This document shows, in pieces, positions 61,932-64,000 of a DNA stretch of 64,000 bases. This DNA is from JAIBAC01 sp046331095 (GTDB taxonomy: Bacteria > Actinomycetota > Acidimicrobiia > UBA2766): contig JAXLRM010000005.1 in NCBI GenBank assembly GCA_046331095.1, positions 62,001 to 126,000 on the forward strand, in the 5' to 3' direction. The stretch's first letter is position 1. Every line of letters starts with the position of its first letter. A model generated the notes under the pieces. It was not told the DNA's origin, did no database searches, and saw only the letters and a list, made by a program, of their open reading frames with translations. A program made the position numbers and the translations under genes.

Positions 61932-63731
61932 ATGGAGCGCCTTCCCGATCCTGAAGCGGAGAGAGCGCACCTCGAGTCGCTGCTCGACCCCCACGAACGC
62001 CAGGGGGTACTGGACGGGCGCATCGTCGTCGACGAGTGGGCAGGTGGCATCGCCCAGGAGCGGGCCGCGGTCCCGAGCGTCCGCGTCGGCCGCCGCTGGG
62101 TCAACTCGCTGTGGATCCTGCCCCTGGCCGTCGCCGGGCTGTTGCTCTCGATCGCGGTCGCCCAGCAGCTCCGCCGGTACGGCTGGATGCAGGACTTCAT
62201 CGATCGCTTCCCCGGCACGTCCGCCACCTACGCGGCGGCGGTCGACTCGGGGTTCCCGTGGTGGCTGCGCTGGCAGCACTTCTTCAACCTGGTCTTCCTG
62301 ATGTTCATCATCAGGTCGGGGCTGCAGATCCTCGCCGACCACCCCAGGCTCTACCTCGACCCGGGATGTCGGCCCGGCAAGGAGTGGCTGCGGATGCGCG
62401 GCCCCGTGCCGGCGGACCGCCTCGACCCCGACGACCCCGAACGCGTCTGGACGGCGAAGGCGGACTCGGTCTCGCTCCCGCGCTGGCTCGGCATCCCGGG
62501 GTTCCGCCACTCGATCGGCCTCGCGCGGTGGTGGCACTTCGGCTTCGACCTGCTCTGGATCGTGAACGGCGCGTTGTTCCTCGTGCTGCTCTTCGTCAGC
62601 GGCCAGTGGGCCCGCATGGTTCCGCGGTCCCTGGACGTGTTCCCCAACGCCGTGTCGACCGCGGTCCAGTACCTGTCGCTGAACTTCCCCGCCAACGAGA
62701 GCTTCACCCGCTACAACGCCCTCCAGATGCTCGCCTACTTCCTCACGGTGTTCGTGGCGGCGCCGCTCGCCCTGGTGACCGGGCTCCTGCAGGCACCGGC
62801 GCTCGCTGCCCGGTTCCGGATCGCCAAGGGCCTCCTGAACCGCCAGATCGCGAGGAGCGTCCACTTCGCGGTGCTGCTCTGGATGGTGCTGTTCACGCTC
62901 ATGCACACGGTGATGGTGTTCACCACGGGCCTCGTCCCCAACCTCAACCACATCACCTTGGGCAGCGACGGCTCCTCGTGGTGGGCCGTGGTCGTCTACG
63001 TCATGTGGATGGCGGTGGTCGTGGTCCTGTGGCTGTGGGCCTCGCCGTTCACGATCCGCAACCCCCGGACGGTGCAGCGGGTCGGCAAGGCCCTGGTGGG
63101 CCGGTTCAAGGCGATGATGGAGTGGTGGAACCCCAAGGCCAACTACGCCGAACGCGACATCTCGCCGTACCTGTGGCCCAACGGGGAACCGCCGACTTCC
63201 GAGGAGTACGACCGCCTCCGCGCCGGCGACTGGTCGGAGTTCGAGCTGGAGATCACCGGCCTCGTCGAGGAGCCGTGCGAGATCTCGTGGGACGAGCTGC
63301 TCGCGATGCCCGAGCACGAGCAGGTGACCCAGCTCTACTGCATCCAGGGCTGGTCGGGGATCGCCAAGTGGGGCGGCGTCAAGATGTCGGACCTCCTCGC
63401 TCTGGTGCGGCCGCTGCCCGAGGCGAAGTGGGTCGTCTTCTACTCCTTCGCCGAGGGGCCCGAGACCCCCGGCACCGGCCGCTACTACGACTGCCACCGC
63501 ATCGAGCACATGGCTCACGAGAACACGATCCTCGCCTACGAGATGAACGGGGAGCGCCTCGGCGTCACCCACGGCGCGCCCCTGCGGCTGCGCAACGAGT
63601 TGGAGCTCGGCTTCAAACAGGTCAAGTGGGTCGAGGCGATCGAGCTCGTCGCGAGCTTCGATCATCTCGGCGCCGGCTACGGCGGCTACAACGAGGACCA
63701 GGAGTTCTTCGGTTACCGGATGCCCATCTGA
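61932..63731 (+). CDS. cytochrome b561-type membrane domain fused to a sulfite-oxidase-fold Moco domain
   Basis: A 599-residue fusion. The N-terminal 400 residues have six or more transmembrane helices with paired His suited to b hemes (WQHFFNLVF, WWHFGFDLL, SVHFAVLL, LMHTVMVF). The C-terminal 190 residues are a molybdopterin oxidoreductase domain of the YedY/sulfite-oxidase fold, with the Mo-ligand Cys470 in LYCIQGWSGIAKW. It resembles a single-chain MsrP-MsrQ (YedYZ): heme-fed Moco reductase. No Tat signal is visible, so the topology of the Moco domain is open. The downstream FAD reductase may feed it. Confidence 0.82.
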   Translation: MERLPDPEAERAHLESLLDPHERQGVLDGRIVVDEWAGGIAQERAAVPSVRVGRRWVNSLWILPLAVAGLLLSIAVAQQLRRYGWMQDFIDRFPGTSATYAAAVDSGFPWWLRWQHFFNLVFLMFIIRSGLQILADHPRLYLDPGCRPGKEWLRMRGPVPADRLDPDDPERVWTAKADSVSLPRWLGIPGFRHSIGLARWWHFGFDLLWIVNGALFLVLLFVSGQWARMVPRSLDVFPNAVSTAVQYLSLNFPANESFTRYNALQMLAYFLTVFVAAPLALVTGLLQAPALAARFRIAKGLLNRQIARSVHFAVLLWMVLFTLMHTVMVFTTGLVPNLNHITLGSDGSSWWAVVVYVMWMAVVVVLWLWASPFTIRNPRTVQRVGKALVGRFKAMMEWWNPKANYAERDISPYLWPNGEPPTSEEYDRLRAGDWSEFELEITGLVEEPCEISWDELLAMPEHEQVTQLYCIQGWSGIAKWGGVKMSDLLALVRPLPEAKWVVFYSFAEGPETPGTGRYYDCHRIEHMAHENTILAYEMNGERLGVTHGAPLRLRNELELGFKQVKWVEAIELVASFDHLGAGYGGYNEDQEFFGYRMPI

Positions 63732-63831
63732 GGCTGCCGGACGACCGCGGCGCTGCTCCGAGACCGCCCCACGCCGGCCGGCCACGGCATACGATGCCCT
63801 TCGGAGTGTCGACGCTCTGGAGGTGACAGTC

Positions 63832-64000
63832 ATGTCGGACGACGGACTCGTGATCGTGGGAGCCGGCCTCGCGGGCGCCAAGGCCGCCGAGGCGGCGAGA
63901 TCGAACGGGTGGGACGGCCCGGTCCGCCTCGTGGGGGCGGAGGCGTACCTCCCCTACGAGTTGCCGCCGCTTTCCAAGGCCGTGCTCATCGGCCGTGACG
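63832..64000 (+). CDS. FAD-dependent ferredoxin-reductase-like protein, N-terminus only
   Basis: The first 56 residues of an NAD(P)H:ferredoxin (BphA4/rubredoxin) reductase-like flavoprotein: MSDDGLVIVGAGLAGAKAAEAARSN holds the FAD GxGxxG, and YLPYELPPLSKAVLIGRD is the family motif (usually PYERPPLSK). The gene runs off the right edge. GGAGG about 10 bp before the ATG supports the start. Located after the cytochrome-Moco fusion, it could provide reducing equivalents. Confidence 0.85.
   Translation, partial: MSDDGLVIVGAGLAGAKAAEAARSNGWDGPVRLVGAEAYLPYELPPLSKAVLIGRD

Noticed and set aside
61917..63881. Minus-strand frame of 654 codons opposite the cytochrome-Moco fusion
   Set aside because: Shadow of the real gene; no recognisable motif.

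Overview
The window is about 70% GC and its gene content points to an actinobacterium, most plausibly class Acidimicrobiia. The evidence is a pair of WS/DGAT wax-ester/triacylglycerol synthases, an F420-type FrhB-like oxidoreductase and an FDOR-type protein, a eukaryotic-type glutamine synthetase (GSII), actinobacterial DUF2617/DUF4247/DUF4178/DUF350 genes, GTG/TTG starts and very dense operons with ATGA or GTGA overlaps. The class assignment is inference. No rRNA, tRNA, CRISPR array, insertion sequence or prophage was recognised.

Layout. 1-5 kb: the end of a GH2-type glycosidase, a soluble GAF-GGDEF diguanylate cyclase, and sdhAB without adjacent membrane-anchor genes. 5-7 kb: a Cys-rich small protein, a TetR regulator and two SCP2-like proteins. 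7.3-12.6 kb (minus strand): a metabolic run purN-purH-folD-icd-mdh. 12.8-16.5 kb: TetR, FrhB-like protein, ClC channel and MarR. 16.5-21 kb: a four-gene minus-strand operon (two small anchored proteins, ApbE, ferric-reductase-like membrane protein) divergent from an OmpR-type two-component system. 21-33.6 kb: catabolic and hypothetical genes (double VOC protein, hydrolase-like lipoprotein, acyl-CoA dehydrogenase, orphan ABC binding lipoprotein, MDR oxidoreductase, FDOR, PLP enzyme, six-hairpin glycosidase-like protein, DUF2332). 33.6-37.5 kb: secreted DUF1028 protein, Zn-ribbon/proline-rich protein, ECF sigma and zinc anti-sigma. 37.5-43.6 kb: nadE, glnE, a CBS protein and an atypical LuxR response regulator. 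43.6-49.1 kb: two WS/DGATs, a CAP-domain protein, a secreted hypothetical and a cupredoxin lipoprotein. 49.1-55.3 kb: a tightly overlapping herA-sbcD(mre11)-sbcC(rad50)-nurA-like operon, the DNA-end-resection set better known from archaea. 55.6-57.3 kb: GSII, a cupin and a truncated SpoIIAA-like gene. 57.4-61.9 kb: a DUF2617-DUF4247-membrane protein-DUF350-spermidine-synthase-like-DUF4178 cluster. 61.9-64 kb: a cytochrome-b/molybdopterin fusion and the start of an FAD reductase.

A feature running through the window is intergenic palindromic repeats. One REP-like family (arms CCAAACGCGGG / CCCGCGTTTGG, about 50-bp units in about 63-bp tandem periods) fills four intergenic spaces and supplies or abuts the stop codons of the flanking genes. 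Other spaces hold locus-specific repeats of the same architecture.

How the genes work together. The run at 7.3-12.6 kb joins one-carbon metabolism to its purine consumers and then to two TCA enzymes, complementing sdhAB. nadE, glnE and GSII form a nitrogen/NAD theme. The HerA/Mre11/Rad50/NurA operon is predicted to process DNA ends. The ApbE/ferric-reductase/two-component cluster and the b-type cytochrome/Moco fusion suggest envelope electron transfer.
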